Part shown: positions 19,479 through 28,203 of the stretch, in pieces | Numbering within the stretch: the stretch's first letter is position 1 | Layout: each line of letters begins with the position of its first letter | Assembly: GCF_029590555.1 (NCBI RefSeq) | Contig: NZ_CP081001.1 | Span: 3,010,001-3,074,000, forward strand | Reading direction: 5' to 3' | Origin: Sphingobium sp. V4 | GTDB lineage: Bacteria > Pseudomonadota > Alphaproteobacteria > Sphingomonadales > Sphingomonadaceae | Length of the DNA: 64,000 nucleotides | Made by a program: the position numbers and the translations under genes | The notes under the pieces: generated by a model | What the model saw: the letters and a program-made list of their open reading frames with translations, nothing else | Told to the model about the DNA's origin: nothing | The model's database searches: none

Positions 19479-20464
19479 CCCGCCTGACCTCCGATATCGC
19501 CAGCCGCTTCGCGGCGCTCACCCTCTCCCATCTCGGCCGCCGCTATCCCTTCAAGATGGATCTGGTGCTGAACGGGCCGGAGGATGCGCGCGAACCGGCC
19601 GAGCATCATCCGATCTTCCACGGCAGTTTCGACTGGCACAGCTGCGTCCATGGCTGGTGGCAGGTGATGCGGCTGACGCGCCTGTTTCCCGGCCTGCCGG
19701 AAGCGGCGGCGATCCGGGAGCGGGCCGACGTCATGCTGGTGCCGGACAGGGTGGCGGGCGAGCGCGCCTATCTCGCCCGGCCGATGAGCGCGGGGTTCGA
19801 GCGTCCCTATGGCTGGGCGTGGCTGCTGGCGCTGCATCAGGAACTGGCCCGGCATGACGCGCCCTGGGCAGCGGCGATCGAGCCGCTGGCACTTGATTTC
19901 GCCGCGCGCTTCCACGCTTTCCTGCCCCGGCTCACCTATCCGCTGCGGGTCGGCACGCATTTCAACATCGCCTTCGCGCTGGTGCTGGCGCTGGACTGGG
20001 CGCGGACACGCGATCCGGCGCTGGTCGACCTGATCCGGGATCGGGCGCTGCACTGGTTCGGGCAGGACCGCGCCTGCCAGGCCTGGGAGCCGGGCGGCGA
20101 CGAATTTCTCTCGCCCTCCTTATGCGAGGCGCTGCTGATGAGCCGCCTGCTGGAGCCTGCGGCTTTCGCCGACTGGTTCCACGCCTTCCTGCCGCGATCG
20201 GCGCAGGGCGAGCCGGCGACGCTCTTCACCCCCGCCATCGTGTCCGACCGCAGCGACGGCAAGATCGCGCATCTGGACGGACTGAACCTCAGCCGGGCCT
20301 GGTGCTGGCGCGCGATCGCCGCCGCGCTGGGGGAGGACGATCCCGTCTTCATGCGCGCTCAGGACGCCGCCCGCGTCCATATCGACGCCAGTCTGCCCCA
20401 TGTCGCGGGCGATTATATGGGGGAGCATTGGCTCGCGACCTTCGCCCTGCTCGCGCTCGAATGA
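19475..20464 (+). CDS. DUF2891 protein
   Basis: 329 residues, soluble, no signal peptide. Conserved DUF2891 segments: HHPIFHGSFDWHSCVHGWWQ, ERPYGWAWLLALHQEL, THFNIAFAL, FLSPSLCEALLMSRLL and LDGLNLSRAWCWR. The pattern of His, Trp and Asp suggests an alpha/alpha-barrel enzyme, but no activity is established to my knowledge. It is the third gene of a fully overlapping DUF969-DUF979-DUF2891 operon, so it should act on the compound that the transporter brings in. It is convergent with the response regulator, 4 bp away. Confidence 0.85.
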   Translation: MTRLTSDIASRFAALTLSHLGRRYPFKMDLVLNGPEDAREPAEHHPIFHGSFDWHSCVHGWWQVMRLTRLFPGLPEAAAIRERADVMLVPDRVAGERAYLARPMSAGFERPYGWAWLLALHQELARHDAPWAAAIEPLALDFAARFHAFLPRLTYPLRVGTHFNIAFALVLALDWARTRDPALVDLIRDRALHWFGQDRACQAWEPGGDEFLSPSLCEALLMSRLLEPAAFADWFHAFLPRSAQGEPATLFTPAIVSDRSDGKIAHLDGLNLSRAWCWRAIAAALGEDDPVFMRAQDAARVHIDASLPHVAGDYMGEHWLATFALLALE

Positions 20465-20468
20465 GGCG

Positions 20469-21176
20469 TCAGTGGCTCACCGCGTGGACGAACATGTAGC
20501 CTTCGTTGCGGATGGTGCGGATCACCGGCCCCTTGAGGCCTGAAGCGGCCAGCTTGCGGCGCAGGCGGCAGAGCTGGACGTCGATCGACCGGTCATAATG
20601 GTCGCTGGTCTTGCCATGCACCTGGTCGAGCAGTTGCGACCGGTCCAGCACCTGGCGCGGATGCTCGATGAACACCCGCAGCAGCTGAAATTCGCCCTCC
20701 GACAGCAAGATCGCGGTGCCGGCCGGATCGAACAGCTGGCCGGTCTGCAGATCGACCCGCCAGCCCGCGAAGCGGACGGCGCTCGCCGGGCTGGCGCCGA
20801 CCTGCGCCGCGCCGCGCAGGGCTGTCCTGATGCGCGCCAGCAATTCGCGGGGATTGGCCGGTTTGCTGAGGCAATCCTCGGCCCCCATTTCCAGAGCGGC
20901 GATCCGGGTCGCTTCGGTGCAGGCGGCCGAATGGAGGATCACCGGCAGGCGATGGTCCACCACCAGCTCGCGCAGCAGCCCGCCGCCATTGTCGGCCTGG
21001 ATCAGCGGGTCCAGCACGACCAGCGCATAGTCCGTCCGCCCCAGCAGCGCGCGCATCATGCCGGGGCTGGCGGCGTCATCGGTGGCGAAGCCGTACCGGG
21101 CGAACAGGTCGGCCAACCGGGCCGTCAGCGGGGCATCGTCATCGACGATGAGCAGGCGTTTGTGCATGGCGATCAT
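20469..21176 (-). CDS. OmpR-family response regulator, orphan
   Basis: 235 residues. The receiver domain (about 5-115) has acidic pocket DDD, phospho-acceptor Asp in LVVLDPLIQAD and Lys in LSKPANP. The switch residue is Ser/Cys-rich (ILHSAACT) rather than the usual Thr-Ala, and the loop after the Asp lacks the common LPGxxG. The C-terminal winged helix (about 140-232) is well conserved: LSEGEFQLLRVFIEHPRQVLDRSQLLD, YDRSIDVQLCRLRRKL, IRTIRNEGYMF. No histidine kinase lies nearby. The gene overlaps the 3' end of the sulfotransferase gene by 38 bp. The start could also be ATG 21167. Confidence 0.9.
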   Translation of the reverse strand: MIAMHKRLLIVDDDAPLTARLADLFARYGFATDDAASPGMMRALLGRTDYALVVLDPLIQADNGGGLLRELVVDHRLPVILHSAACTEATRIAALEMGAEDCLSKPANPRELLARIRTALRGAAQVGASPASAVRFAGWRVDLQTGQLFDPAGTAILLSEGEFQLLRVFIEHPRQVLDRSQLLDQVHGKTSDHYDRSIDVQLCRLRRKLAASGLKGPVIRTIRNEGYMFVHAVSH

Positions 21177-22128
21177 CGTCCGAATGACGCTGCCGCCAGC
21201 GGACAACCGTCCCTGAACGGTCGGCCTGGTCCTGCCAGCGCAGGCGGGTCGCGAGCAGGGCTTCGGCCCGTGCGTAATGGGCGCGCAACCATGCGGACAG
21301 CCGGTGATCCATCAGATCGGCGGTGCGCAGCGGACGGCCGCAACGGCCCGACCCGTTCAATCGCCGCAGCAGGCGGCGGCTGAGGCGATACCAGCCGGGA
21401 ATGTGGATGAACCAGCTCTTGTCGGCCACCGCGCGGCGGGTGAACAGGTTCATCGCCCGCGCCATCCACAGCAGGGGCCGGCTGAGCGAGGGATTGCGGG
21501 CATCGAAATCGATCTGTGACAGGTCCACCTCCAGCCCGAAACGCGCCGCGAAGGCGGACGCGAAGCCGCGCGGATCGGCGCGGAAATCCTCGTAGCGGAA
21601 GACATGGACCCGATCGGGCCCGAACAGCATGTCATACAGGCCGATCAGCCGGTGATAGTCGAAATGGTCGAGACGAAAACCGGGCGCCTCGTCGCGTTCG
21701 GGGGCCACCGGGCTGAGCCGGTCGCGCCCGAACAGATAGCGTTCGAGCCCGAACGTGCCGCCGCCTTTCACATATTGCAGCCACGCCGCGGCGATGGCGG
21801 AAACGGGATCGCGCACGAAAATGACGATATCCGCGTCGGGCAGAGTCGCGTGCAGCCGATAGGCGATATCCTTGGACAGGTTGCCCGCCAGCCCGCCATT
21901 ATGCAGGCCGCCGGTCAGATTTTCCTCGCACAACAATGCCCGGTCCCGGTCGGCGCCCAGGATGCGGCGGGCCTGCGCCGGGTCGAAATGCAGCGCCCCC
22001 GGTGCCAGCAAGGCCGCGCGCGCGGTGGCGCGGGCCAGGTAGCGGCGGTTGCGGACGGCGGGGTAGAAAATCTCCTGGAACCAGGTCGTGCCGGTCTTGT
22101 GATAGCCGATATGGACGATCGCCCCCAT
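21139..22128 (-). CDS. Sulfotransferase domain protein
   Basis: 329 residues. The start is fixed by its position just after the GT4 stop (TGA then ATG one base on). The PAPS 5'-phosphosulfate loop is GYHKTGTTWFQE at residues 7-18. The 3'-phosphate region is probably VIFVRDPVSAIAAAWLQYV near residue 100. A second conserved block is VHVFRYEDFRADPRGF. It would sulfate a glycan, lipid or small molecule. Third gene of a glycan operon with the two transferases upstream. Confidence 0.85.
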   Translation of the reverse strand: MGAIVHIGYHKTGTTWFQEIFYPAVRNRRYLARATARAALLAPGALHFDPAQARRILGADRDRALLCEENLTGGLHNGGLAGNLSKDIAYRLHATLPDADIVIFVRDPVSAIAAAWLQYVKGGGTFGLERYLFGRDRLSPVAPERDEAPGFRLDHFDYHRLIGLYDMLFGPDRVHVFRYEDFRADPRGFASAFAARFGLEVDLSQIDFDARNPSLSRPLLWMARAMNLFTRRAVADKSWFIHIPGWYRLSRRLLRRLNGSGRCGRPLRTADLMDHRLSAWLRAHYARAEALLATRLRWQDQADRSGTVVRWRQRHSDDDRHAQTPAHRR

Positions 22129-22129
22129 G

Positions 22130-23272
22130 TCAGGCGGCCTGCGGCAGAATGGAGGGAAGGAGGGCACTATCCTCGTCCGACAGGCAGAGCCGGCAGTGCC
22201 GGTCCCAGGACAGGTTGGCCTGCGCCCAGGCGCGGGCCCGGTCGCCGATGCGCCGGCACAGGGCGGGATCGCGCACCAGCAGGTCGAGCGCGCTGCGGAT
22301 CGAATCGATCGAACGACCATCGACGATGAAGCCGGTCACGCCGTCGCGGACCAGTTCGGCCGGGCCGCCATCCTGTCCGACGACGCACACCATGCCGTGC
22401 GCCATGGCGTCGGCGATGGACAGGCCGAAGCCCTCGATTTCCGCGCCGTCCTCCAGAGCGATCTGGGGATGGAGGAAGATGTCGGCCTGGGCATGGTGGT
22501 GCGCCAGTTCCGCGTCGGTCACATAGCCCGCCATGACGATCCGGTCGGCCAGGTCGGCCTCGCGGATGACTTCGCGCACGCGCACGCCATCGATGCCGCG
22601 CCCGACGATGACGTGGCGCAGCCCTTCGTCGCGGCGCGCGCAGGGAATGACGGCGCGGACGGCGGCGGGCACATTCTTGCGCGCGACGAGGCGGCAGACG
22701 GTGAGCAGGCGGGGGCTGCCCTCGCCCTGGGCGAAGGGGGTGGGCGCGCGCAGGGCGGGCATCACCACGCCGTTCCACGCCGTGACGGCGCGCGCGTCGA
22801 GATGGGGCAGGCGATCGAGCAGAAGGGTGCGGGTCACGTCGCTGACCGCGATGATCCGCTGCGCCCGCGCCAATGTCAGGCGCAGCAGCACGAATGCCAG
22901 CCCGTGCGGCCGCCCGACCTCGCGGCCATGGATGGTCACGAGCAGCGGCCGGGGAAAGAGCAGGGCGGGCAGCGCCGCGCGCCAGGTGCAGGCGTGGATC
23001 ATGTCCGGCCGGTCGCCTGCCATCCAGGCGCTCAGCATCGCGTGAAACAGCCGCCAGTAGACGATCAGCGTGGCTGCCGCGCCGACATCGATCAGGGTCA
23101 CGCCGCCCTCCTGCACCCGGCGCGGCCCGGCCGAGGACTTGGCGAAGAGGGTTACGCGCCGTCCCTGCGCGGCATAGGCGCGGCCGACTTCGCGGGCATA
23201 GGTCTGCACCCCGCCCTCGTCGGGTTCATAGACGCGGGCGACGAGCCAGAGATCGGACGGAGCGTCAGGCAT
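22130..23272 (-). CDS. Glycosyltransferase family 4
   Basis: 380 residues, GT-B fold. The N-terminal acceptor half begins LWLVARVYEPDEGGVQTYAREVGRA and the C-terminal donor half carries EGFGLSIADAMAHG near residue 295, with Glu for nucleotide-sugar binding. GGPAELVRDGVTGFIVD follows. The start overlaps the end of the TagB-like gene by 8 bp. It is likely to build a cell-surface or exported glycan; sugar unknown. Confidence 0.92.
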   Translation of the reverse strand: MPDAPSDLWLVARVYEPDEGGVQTYAREVGRAYAAQGRRVTLFAKSSAGPRRVQEGGVTLIDVGAAATLIVYWRLFHAMLSAWMAGDRPDMIHACTWRAALPALLFPRPLLVTIHGREVGRPHGLAFVLLRLTLARAQRIIAVSDVTRTLLLDRLPHLDARAVTAWNGVVMPALRAPTPFAQGEGSPRLLTVCRLVARKNVPAAVRAVIPCARRDEGLRHVIVGRGIDGVRVREVIREADLADRIVMAGYVTDAELAHHHAQADIFLHPQIALEDGAEIEGFGLSIADAMAHGMVCVVGQDGGPAELVRDGVTGFIVDGRSIDSIRSALDLLVRDPALCRRIGDRARAWAQANLSWDRHCRLCLSDEDSALLPSILPQAA

Positions 23273-24494
23273 GGGGCAGGGGGTCCAGTCGGGTCAGGGA
23301 GGGCATCGGCCGCACGGCGACGGGCCGGCTCCGGTGGAGATAGGCGGCGAGCGCACGGGCGGCGCGGGTCGAGGCCGGCTGGGCGCCATGGTCGAACGTG
23401 CGGGCGACGCCCTGGCGCTGGGCCGCCTGATAGGCAGCGTGGCTGGCGATGGCCGCCTCCGCCTCGTCGACGATATGGGCTGCGCTCTCCAGCACCGGGC
23501 CATAGCGCCAATGCCCGTAGCTCGGATCGTCGTGCCAGGCGGCGGCGTGACCGTTCAGGAACAGGCAGGGGCGCGGGCGCGCCAGATATTCATAGACCTG
23601 GCTGCTGACGTCGCCGAGATAGAGGTCCGCCATGTGGACATAGCTCATGTCCACGCTCGCCCGGCTGCCAAGGTCGACATGGATATGGGGCAGTGCGGCG
23701 AAGGGCGCCAGCCGCGTCTCCATTTCGGCCCGTTTGCGGCGCTTGTCGAACAGGCGGATATGGGGCGCGACGATCAGGTTGAACCGGTCATCCTGCGCGA
23801 AACGGCCGATCACTTGTTCGCCCATGCTCGACCAGGAAGACAGGCCGGGCGAGAAGTGGGGATTGTAGAGGACCACCGGCCGGGCGTTGGGGAAGAGTCG
23901 TTGTCGCCGCGCGCCCTGCGTCAGGTCGAACTTGGAATAGCCGGCGACGGCATAATGACCCTCGCGGATCAGCCCTTCGTCCAGCATCCGTCGCCGTTGC
24001 TTGTCGCCGGCGAGCAGCACGAAATCGAACCGGGCGATGCGCCGGTCATAGCCGACGGCCCGGTCGCCCGCGCCGTGGCAGGTATGGATGAAGCGGGTAT
24101 TGCCCAGGCCCAGCCGCTTGAGGAGGAGCGAGGTGCGTTCCGGCACCACGATCGCGTCATAGCCGGCGAGCCAGTTGCGCGCGGCCAGCAATGCCGGCAG
24201 CTTGGGCGGGGTCGTAACGCCGGCCAGCCGGGCCAGCGCCTCCAGCCAGCGCCCGCCGCAGCGCAGGAAGCGGATCGGTCCCGCCCCGCGCGCCGCGGCT
24301 ATGTCCCGCGCGAGCGTCAGATGGTCGTCGGTGACGGCCATCAGGTCCACGGCAAAGGCGGGATCGCGCGACAGCTCGATCGCGATCGGCAATGCGTGCA
24401 GCAGCTGGTGAATCTGGGCGTTGAAGAAGAAGCAGAGGCGCTGCGGCCGGGCCAGGAGCGCGGCTTCGCCGTGGATGAGCCAGGGGCGTCCCAT
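23265..24494 (-). CDS. TagB/CDP-glycerol-transferase-like glycan protein
   Basis: 409 residues. The C-terminal half resembles CDP-glycerol glycerophosphotransferases (VVLYNPHFSPG, YVHMADLYLGDVSSQVYEYL, RPCLFLNGH), which use a GT-B fold. The N-terminal half (RLCFFFNAQIHQLLHALPIA) is typical of uncharacterised relatives in Gram-negative bacteria. It is the first gene of the coupled operon with GT4 and sulfotransferase, about 230 bp from dapD. The donor may be a nucleotide-activated polyol or sugar; I cannot tell. Confidence 0.7.
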   Translation of the reverse strand: MGRPWLIHGEAALLARPQRLCFFFNAQIHQLLHALPIAIELSRDPAFAVDLMAVTDDHLTLARDIAAARGAGPIRFLRCGGRWLEALARLAGVTTPPKLPALLAARNWLAGYDAIVVPERTSLLLKRLGLGNTRFIHTCHGAGDRAVGYDRRIARFDFVLLAGDKQRRRMLDEGLIREGHYAVAGYSKFDLTQGARRQRLFPNARPVVLYNPHFSPGLSSWSSMGEQVIGRFAQDDRFNLIVAPHIRLFDKRRKRAEMETRLAPFAALPHIHVDLGSRASVDMSYVHMADLYLGDVSSQVYEYLARPRPCLFLNGHAAAWHDDPSYGHWRYGPVLESAAHIVDEAEAAIASHAAYQAAQRQGVARTFDHGAQPASTRAARALAAYLHRSRPVAVRPMPSLTRLDPLPHA

Positions 24495-24676
24495 GATGAT
24501 TCTCCGTTGGTGCAGACCCGAACGGAGGACATGCCGCGTATTTATCGCGGCGGAATTTCACTATGCGTCAGCGCGCAAGGTGCGTGCAACAAAGATGTCA
24601 AACAGGGGCGGGCTGGCGCAATGAAGCGATCGTGCCCCTTGAAAAGGCCGGGTGCGTGCCCCGGATCACTCTCGCC

Positions 24677-24706
24677 CCGTCATCCCTGGCTTTGCGGGGA
24701 TGACGG
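24677..24706. repeat. REP-like hairpin, single unit
   Basis: CCGTCATCCC and GGGATGACGG form a perfect 10-bp stem around a 10-nt loop. It is downstream of dapD and belongs to the CGTCATCCC repeat family also seen at 29387, 26309 and 60655. Confidence 0.7.
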
Positions 24707-24723
24707 AGGAAAGTGGGCGGCGA

Positions 24724-25563
24724 TCAGTCGCGCAGCAGTTCGTTGATGCCGGTCTTGGAACGCGTCTGCGCGTCGACGCGCTTGACGATCACCGCGCAAT
24801 AGAGGCTGGGGCCGGGCGTGCCGTCGGGCAGCGGCTTGCCGGGCAGGGAGCCGGGGACGACCACCGAATAGGGCGGCACTTCGCCGATGAACACTTCGCC
24901 GGTGGCGCGGTCCACGATCTTGGTCGACATGCCGATGAACACGCCCATCGACAGCACCGAACCCTTGCCGATACGCACGCCTTCGACGACTTCGGAACGG
25001 GCGCCGATGAAGCAGTCATCCTCGATGATGACAGGGTCGGCCTGAAGCGGTTCCAGCACGCCGCCGATGCCGACGCCGCCCGACAGATGGACATTCTTGC
25101 CGATCTGGGCGCAGCTGCCGACCGTCACCCAGGTGTCGACCATCGTGCCTTCGTCGACGAAGGCGCCGATATTGACGAAGCTCGGCATCAGGATGACGTT
25201 CCTGGCGATATGACTGCCTGCGCGGGCGAAGCTGCCCGGCACGGCGCGGAAACCGGCGGCGCGGAAGGCGGCCTCGTCCCAGCCGGCGAACTTGCTCGGC
25301 ACCTTGTCCCACCAATGGCCCGCACCCGGACCATTGTCGATCATGACATTGTCATTGAGGCGGAAGGACAGCAGCACCGCCTTCTTCGCCCACTGGTTGA
25401 CCTGCCAGCCTTCCGCGGTCGGCTCGGCGACGCGCAGTTCTCCCTTGTCGAGCAGGGCCAGCGCCTTGTCCACCGCCTGGCGGACCTCGCCCTGGGTCGA
25501 AAGGCTGACATTGGCCCGGTCCTCCCAGGCGGCGTCGATGGTGGCGATCAGATCTTGGCTCAT
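24724..25563 (-). CDS. dapD: Tetrahydrodipicolinate N-succinyltransferase
   Basis: 279 residues. It transfers succinyl from succinyl-CoA to tetrahydrodipicolinate in lysine and meso-diaminopimelate synthesis. A left-handed beta-helix of hexapeptide repeats spans about residues 105-230 ([37 protein letters not shown]). The C-terminus is [16 protein letters not shown]. It lies 3 bp downstream of the HAD nucleotidase gene, so the two are co-transcribed. Confidence 0.97.
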   Translation of the reverse strand: MSQDLIATIDAAWEDRANVSLSTQGEVRQAVDKALALLDKGELRVAEPTAEGWQVNQWAKKAVLLSFRLNDNVMIDNGPGAGHWWDKVPSKFAGWDEAAFRAAGFRAVPGSFARAGSHIARNVILMPSFVNIGAFVDEGTMVDTWVTVGSCAQIGKNVHLSGGVGIGGVLEPLQADPVIIEDDCFIGARSEVVEGVRIGKGSVLSMGVFIGMSTKIVDRATGEVFIGEVPPYSVVVPGSLPGKPLPDGTPGPSLYCAVIVKRVDAQTRSKTGINELLRD

Positions 25564-25566
25564 GGT

Positions 25567-26232
25567 TCAGTCCCCAATGATGTCGGCCAGGAATGGCGTC
25601 AGATGGTCGGTTTCGAAATCGATGAAATCGGGATGATGGCCATGATCCCCCGCTTCCGAGCCATTATTGACCCAGATGGTGGTCATGCCGATCGCCTTGG
25701 CGGGTGCCAAGTTGCGGGCCATATCCTCGAAGAAGGCGGCACGAGTCGGATCGACGTCGTGAACCCGGCACAGCTCGGCATAGCCCGACGGGTCGGGCTT
25801 GGGCACATATTGGCAGGCGTGGATGTCGTGGATCAGCTCGAACGTGCCGCTAAGCCCCAGCCTGTCCAGCACGCGCGCCGCATAGGCGGCATCGCCATTG
25901 GTGAAGATCAGGCGTCGGCCTGGCAGCGCCGCGATGCAGCGGTTCAGTTCGCCGTCTATTTCGAGACGGTCCATGGATATGTCATGGACATAGTCCAGAA
26001 ATTCGCGCGGCTCGACGCCATGATGGTGCATCAGCCCCGACAGGGTCGTGCCATGTTCCAGGAAATAGCGTTTCTGCGTCTGGCGCGCGACCACCGGGTC
26101 GCATCCCAGCAGCCCCTGGATGAACTCGCCCATCTTCACGTCGATCAGGCCGAACAGGTCCGTCTTCGCCGGGTAGAGCGTATTGTCCAGATCGAAGATC
26201 CAGCTGTCGATATGGGCCATATCCGCGCGCAT
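25567..26232 (-). CDS. HAD-superfamily pyrimidine 5'-nucleotidase
   Basis: 221 residues. HAD motif I is WIFDLDNTLYP (two Asp), motif II IFTNGD, Lys in PKPDPSGY, and motif III AAFFEDMARNL. The sequence matches the SDT1/PHM8-type pyrimidine 5'-nucleotidase group common in alphaproteobacteria. ATG 26232 or 26220 could be the start. Immediately upstream of dapD. Confidence 0.88.
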   Translation of the reverse strand: MRADMAHIDSWIFDLDNTLYPAKTDLFGLIDVKMGEFIQGLLGCDPVVARQTQKRYFLEHGTTLSGLMHHHGVEPREFLDYVHDISMDRLEIDGELNRCIAALPGRRLIFTNGDAAYAARVLDRLGLSGTFELIHDIHACQYVPKPDPSGYAELCRVHDVDPTRAAFFEDMARNLAPAKAIGMTTIWVNNGSEAGDHGHHPDFIDFETDHLTPFLADIIGD

Positions 26233-26308
26233 GGCCGCGCCCTAATCCCGCGCGGGGGCAAGGGCAAGGGGCGGAGGGCTATTCGAGTTGTCCTAATCCT
26301 CAACGTCG

Positions 26309-26388
26309 TCCCCGCGGAGGCGGGGATCCATCTCCAGACCTCTCGTCCGGTTGCAACGTCGGGAGATGGATTCCCGCCTCCGCGGGAA
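26309..26388. repeat. REP-like paired inverted repeat
   Basis: Two arms of 27 nt (26309-26335 and 26362-26388) match at 25 positions and flank a 26-nt loop. The two differences leave G-T-type pairs. Each arm is itself a small hairpin (CCCCGC-GGAG-GCGGGG on the left). It sits between the LOG gene and the HAD gene, both on the minus strand, so it could also act as a processing or termination structure. Confidence 0.75.
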
Positions 26389-26404
26389 TGGCAGGGATTG
26401 TGGG

Positions 26405-27292
26405 CTATGCTGTGCCGCAGCCCGGCGTTTCGCTGTCCTGATAGAAGGCCTGCACCGCCGCCCAGGCGTCCTCGGCGGTTTCGACCCAGGTAAGGAGGTT
26501 GAGGTCCGACGGCGCGATCACGCCTTCGTCGGCCAGCGCCTCGAAATCGACCACCCGATTCCAGAATTCCCGGCCGAACAGCAGGATCGGGATCGGCTTC
26601 ATCTTGCCGGTCTGGATCAGGGTCAGCAGCTCGAACATCTCGTCGAACGTGCCGAACCCGCCGGGGAACACCGCCAGCGCGCGGGCGCGCAGCAGGAAGT
26701 GCATCTTGCGCAGCGCGAAATAGTGGAACTGGAAGCTCAGCTCCGGCGTCACGAAGCGGTTGGGCGCCTGTTCATGCGGCAGGACGATGTTCATGCCGAT
26801 CGTCGTCTGGCCGACATCGATCGCGCCGCGATTGGCTGCCTCCATGATCGAGGGGCCGCCGCCCGAGCAGACGACGAAGTGGCGACATCCCGCGTCATTC
26901 ACCGGATATTGGGCGGCGATGCGTGCCAGCTTGCGCGCTTCGTCATAATAGATCGCCTTGCGGCCGAGATTTTCGGCGATGCGCCGCTGTTGCGGCGTGG
27001 TCGCCGCGTCGATCCGCGCCTGCACTTCTTCGGGCTGCGGGATGCGGGCGGAGCCGTAGAAGACGAAGGTCGACTCGATCTTCGCCTCGTCCATCAGCAA
27101 CTGGGGTTTGAGCAGTTCGAGCTGGAAGCGGATGGGGCGCAGATCCTCGCGCAGCAGGAATTCCGTATCCTGAAAGGCGAGCTTGTAGGCCGCGCTCTGC
27201 GTCTGCGGGGTGCCGGTCAGATGTTTGCGGGCATCATCGGCCTCTTCGCGGGCCGGACGGAATTTCCGTTCTTCGATTTCTTTTTTCGTCAT
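26405..27292 (-). CDS. LOG-family protein (TIGR00730-like)
   Basis: 295 residues from ATG 27292; only a TTG lies further upstream. The Rossmann-like lysine decarboxylase/LOG fold has SGGGPSIMEAANRGA near residue 145 and the hallmark PGGFGTFDEMFE near residue 210. Family enzymes release cytokinin-type bases from nucleotide 5'-monophosphates. The long N-terminal extension places it in the larger bacterial subgroup. The bacterial role is probably nucleotide hydrolysis; this is by family only. Confidence 0.88.
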   Translation of the reverse strand: MTKKEIEERKFRPAREEADDARKHLTGTPQTQSAAYKLAFQDTEFLLREDLRPIRFQLELLKPQLLMDEAKIESTFVFYGSARIPQPEEVQARIDAATTPQQRRIAENLGRKAIYYDEARKLARIAAQYPVNDAGCRHFVVCSGGGPSIMEAANRGAIDVGQTTIGMNIVLPHEQAPNRFVTPELSFQFHYFALRKMHFLLRARALAVFPGGFGTFDEMFELLTLIQTGKMKPIPILLFGREFWNRVVDFEALADEGVIAPSDLNLLTWVETAEDAWAAVQAFYQDSETPGCGTA

Positions 27293-27361
27293 TTGCACCG
27301 ACTTAGTGCGCGGGAACGACAAAACCAAGACCGGATCGCGGCAAATGCGGGCAGGTCGTCG

Positions 27362-28042
27362 CTAGCGGCAAAATCCCCCTTTGCCCCCCATGTCGAAATG
27401 GAAATGGTCATGATGGGCGGCGTTATAGTCGGGGCTGAGGACGGTGTTGAAACGCTTGCAGGCGCTGGCGTGGATCAGGCTCAGAAACTGGCGCGTCTGC
27501 TTGTCGCCATTCCAGTCCTTCTGCACGCTGATCCGGCGTCCGTCGGCCAGGACGAAGGCGGACACGTCGATCGCGTTGCTGTGTGCATGTTCGCTCAATC
27601 GGCCGCTGCCCGCGATCGGCCGGCAATTATAGGTGCCGAACGTCTCGATCTTCTGGATTTCCGCGCCCAGTACCAGGCGTGCGGCCGGCTGCACGCCATA
27701 ACGCGCCCAGGCCGCGAAATTGGCGGCGAGCGTGCAGGTCATAGCGCCGAGGCCGGTGGCAGGGACGCCGATGTCGATCAGCTTGACGCTGCCGATCGCG
27801 CTGCACCCGCCGCCGAAATTCCGGTCGGGCAGGGGTGTGAAGGCCACCGCCTGGGATTGCAGTTTCGCAAGGCATTGCCGCGTTTCCAGCGCCGGCTGGG
27901 CTGGCGCGCGGACTGGATTCGATGCGCGAGTCACCTTGCCGCGCGGCACCAGGTCGCCGCCGCATCCCGCCAATGCCATCGTGCCTGACAGCAGCACGGC
28001 CAGGGCCGCGCCGCGCAGGTTGCCCTTCGCCCGCCTTTCCAT
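27362..28042 (-). CDS. Extensin-like lipoprotein
   Basis: 226 residues. The lipobox LAGC at residues 23-26 follows a basic N-terminus and hydrophobic core, so it is probably anchored to a membrane. The extensin-like C-terminal domain has CRPIAGSGRLSEHAHSNAIDVSAF and AHHDHFHFDMG. These His/Asp residues resemble the metal site of D-Ala-D-Ala carboxypeptidase-like folds, so a peptidoglycan-related activity is possible but untested. GTG at 28060 is an alternative start. Divergent from serC. Confidence 0.88.
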   Translation of the reverse strand: MERRAKGNLRGAALAVLLSGTMALAGCGGDLVPRGKVTRASNPVRAPAQPALETRQCLAKLQSQAVAFTPLPDRNFGGGCSAIGSVKLIDIGVPATGLGAMTCTLAANFAAWARYGVQPAARLVLGAEIQKIETFGTYNCRPIAGSGRLSEHAHSNAIDVSAFVLADGRRISVQKDWNGDKQTRQFLSLIHASACKRFNTVLSPDYNAAHHDHFHFDMGGKGGFCR

Positions 28043-28203
28043 GAATCGGGTCTTTACCACTGGAAAGGCAGCGGGGGGTTAACGACACCAACGATTCGTC
28101 GCATTTCGACATTCGCCTTGACTCTTTCCCCTATCTCTCTAGTGCGGCCGACGGGCCACGCGGTCCCAACGCCGCGCGTGCTCTCTGTAAGGAGACGCAT
28201 TAC

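Noticed and set aside
28118..28146. TTGACT as -35 of a serC promoter
   Set aside because: The position 17 bp downstream (AGTGCG) is a poor -10, so I do not list it as a promoter.
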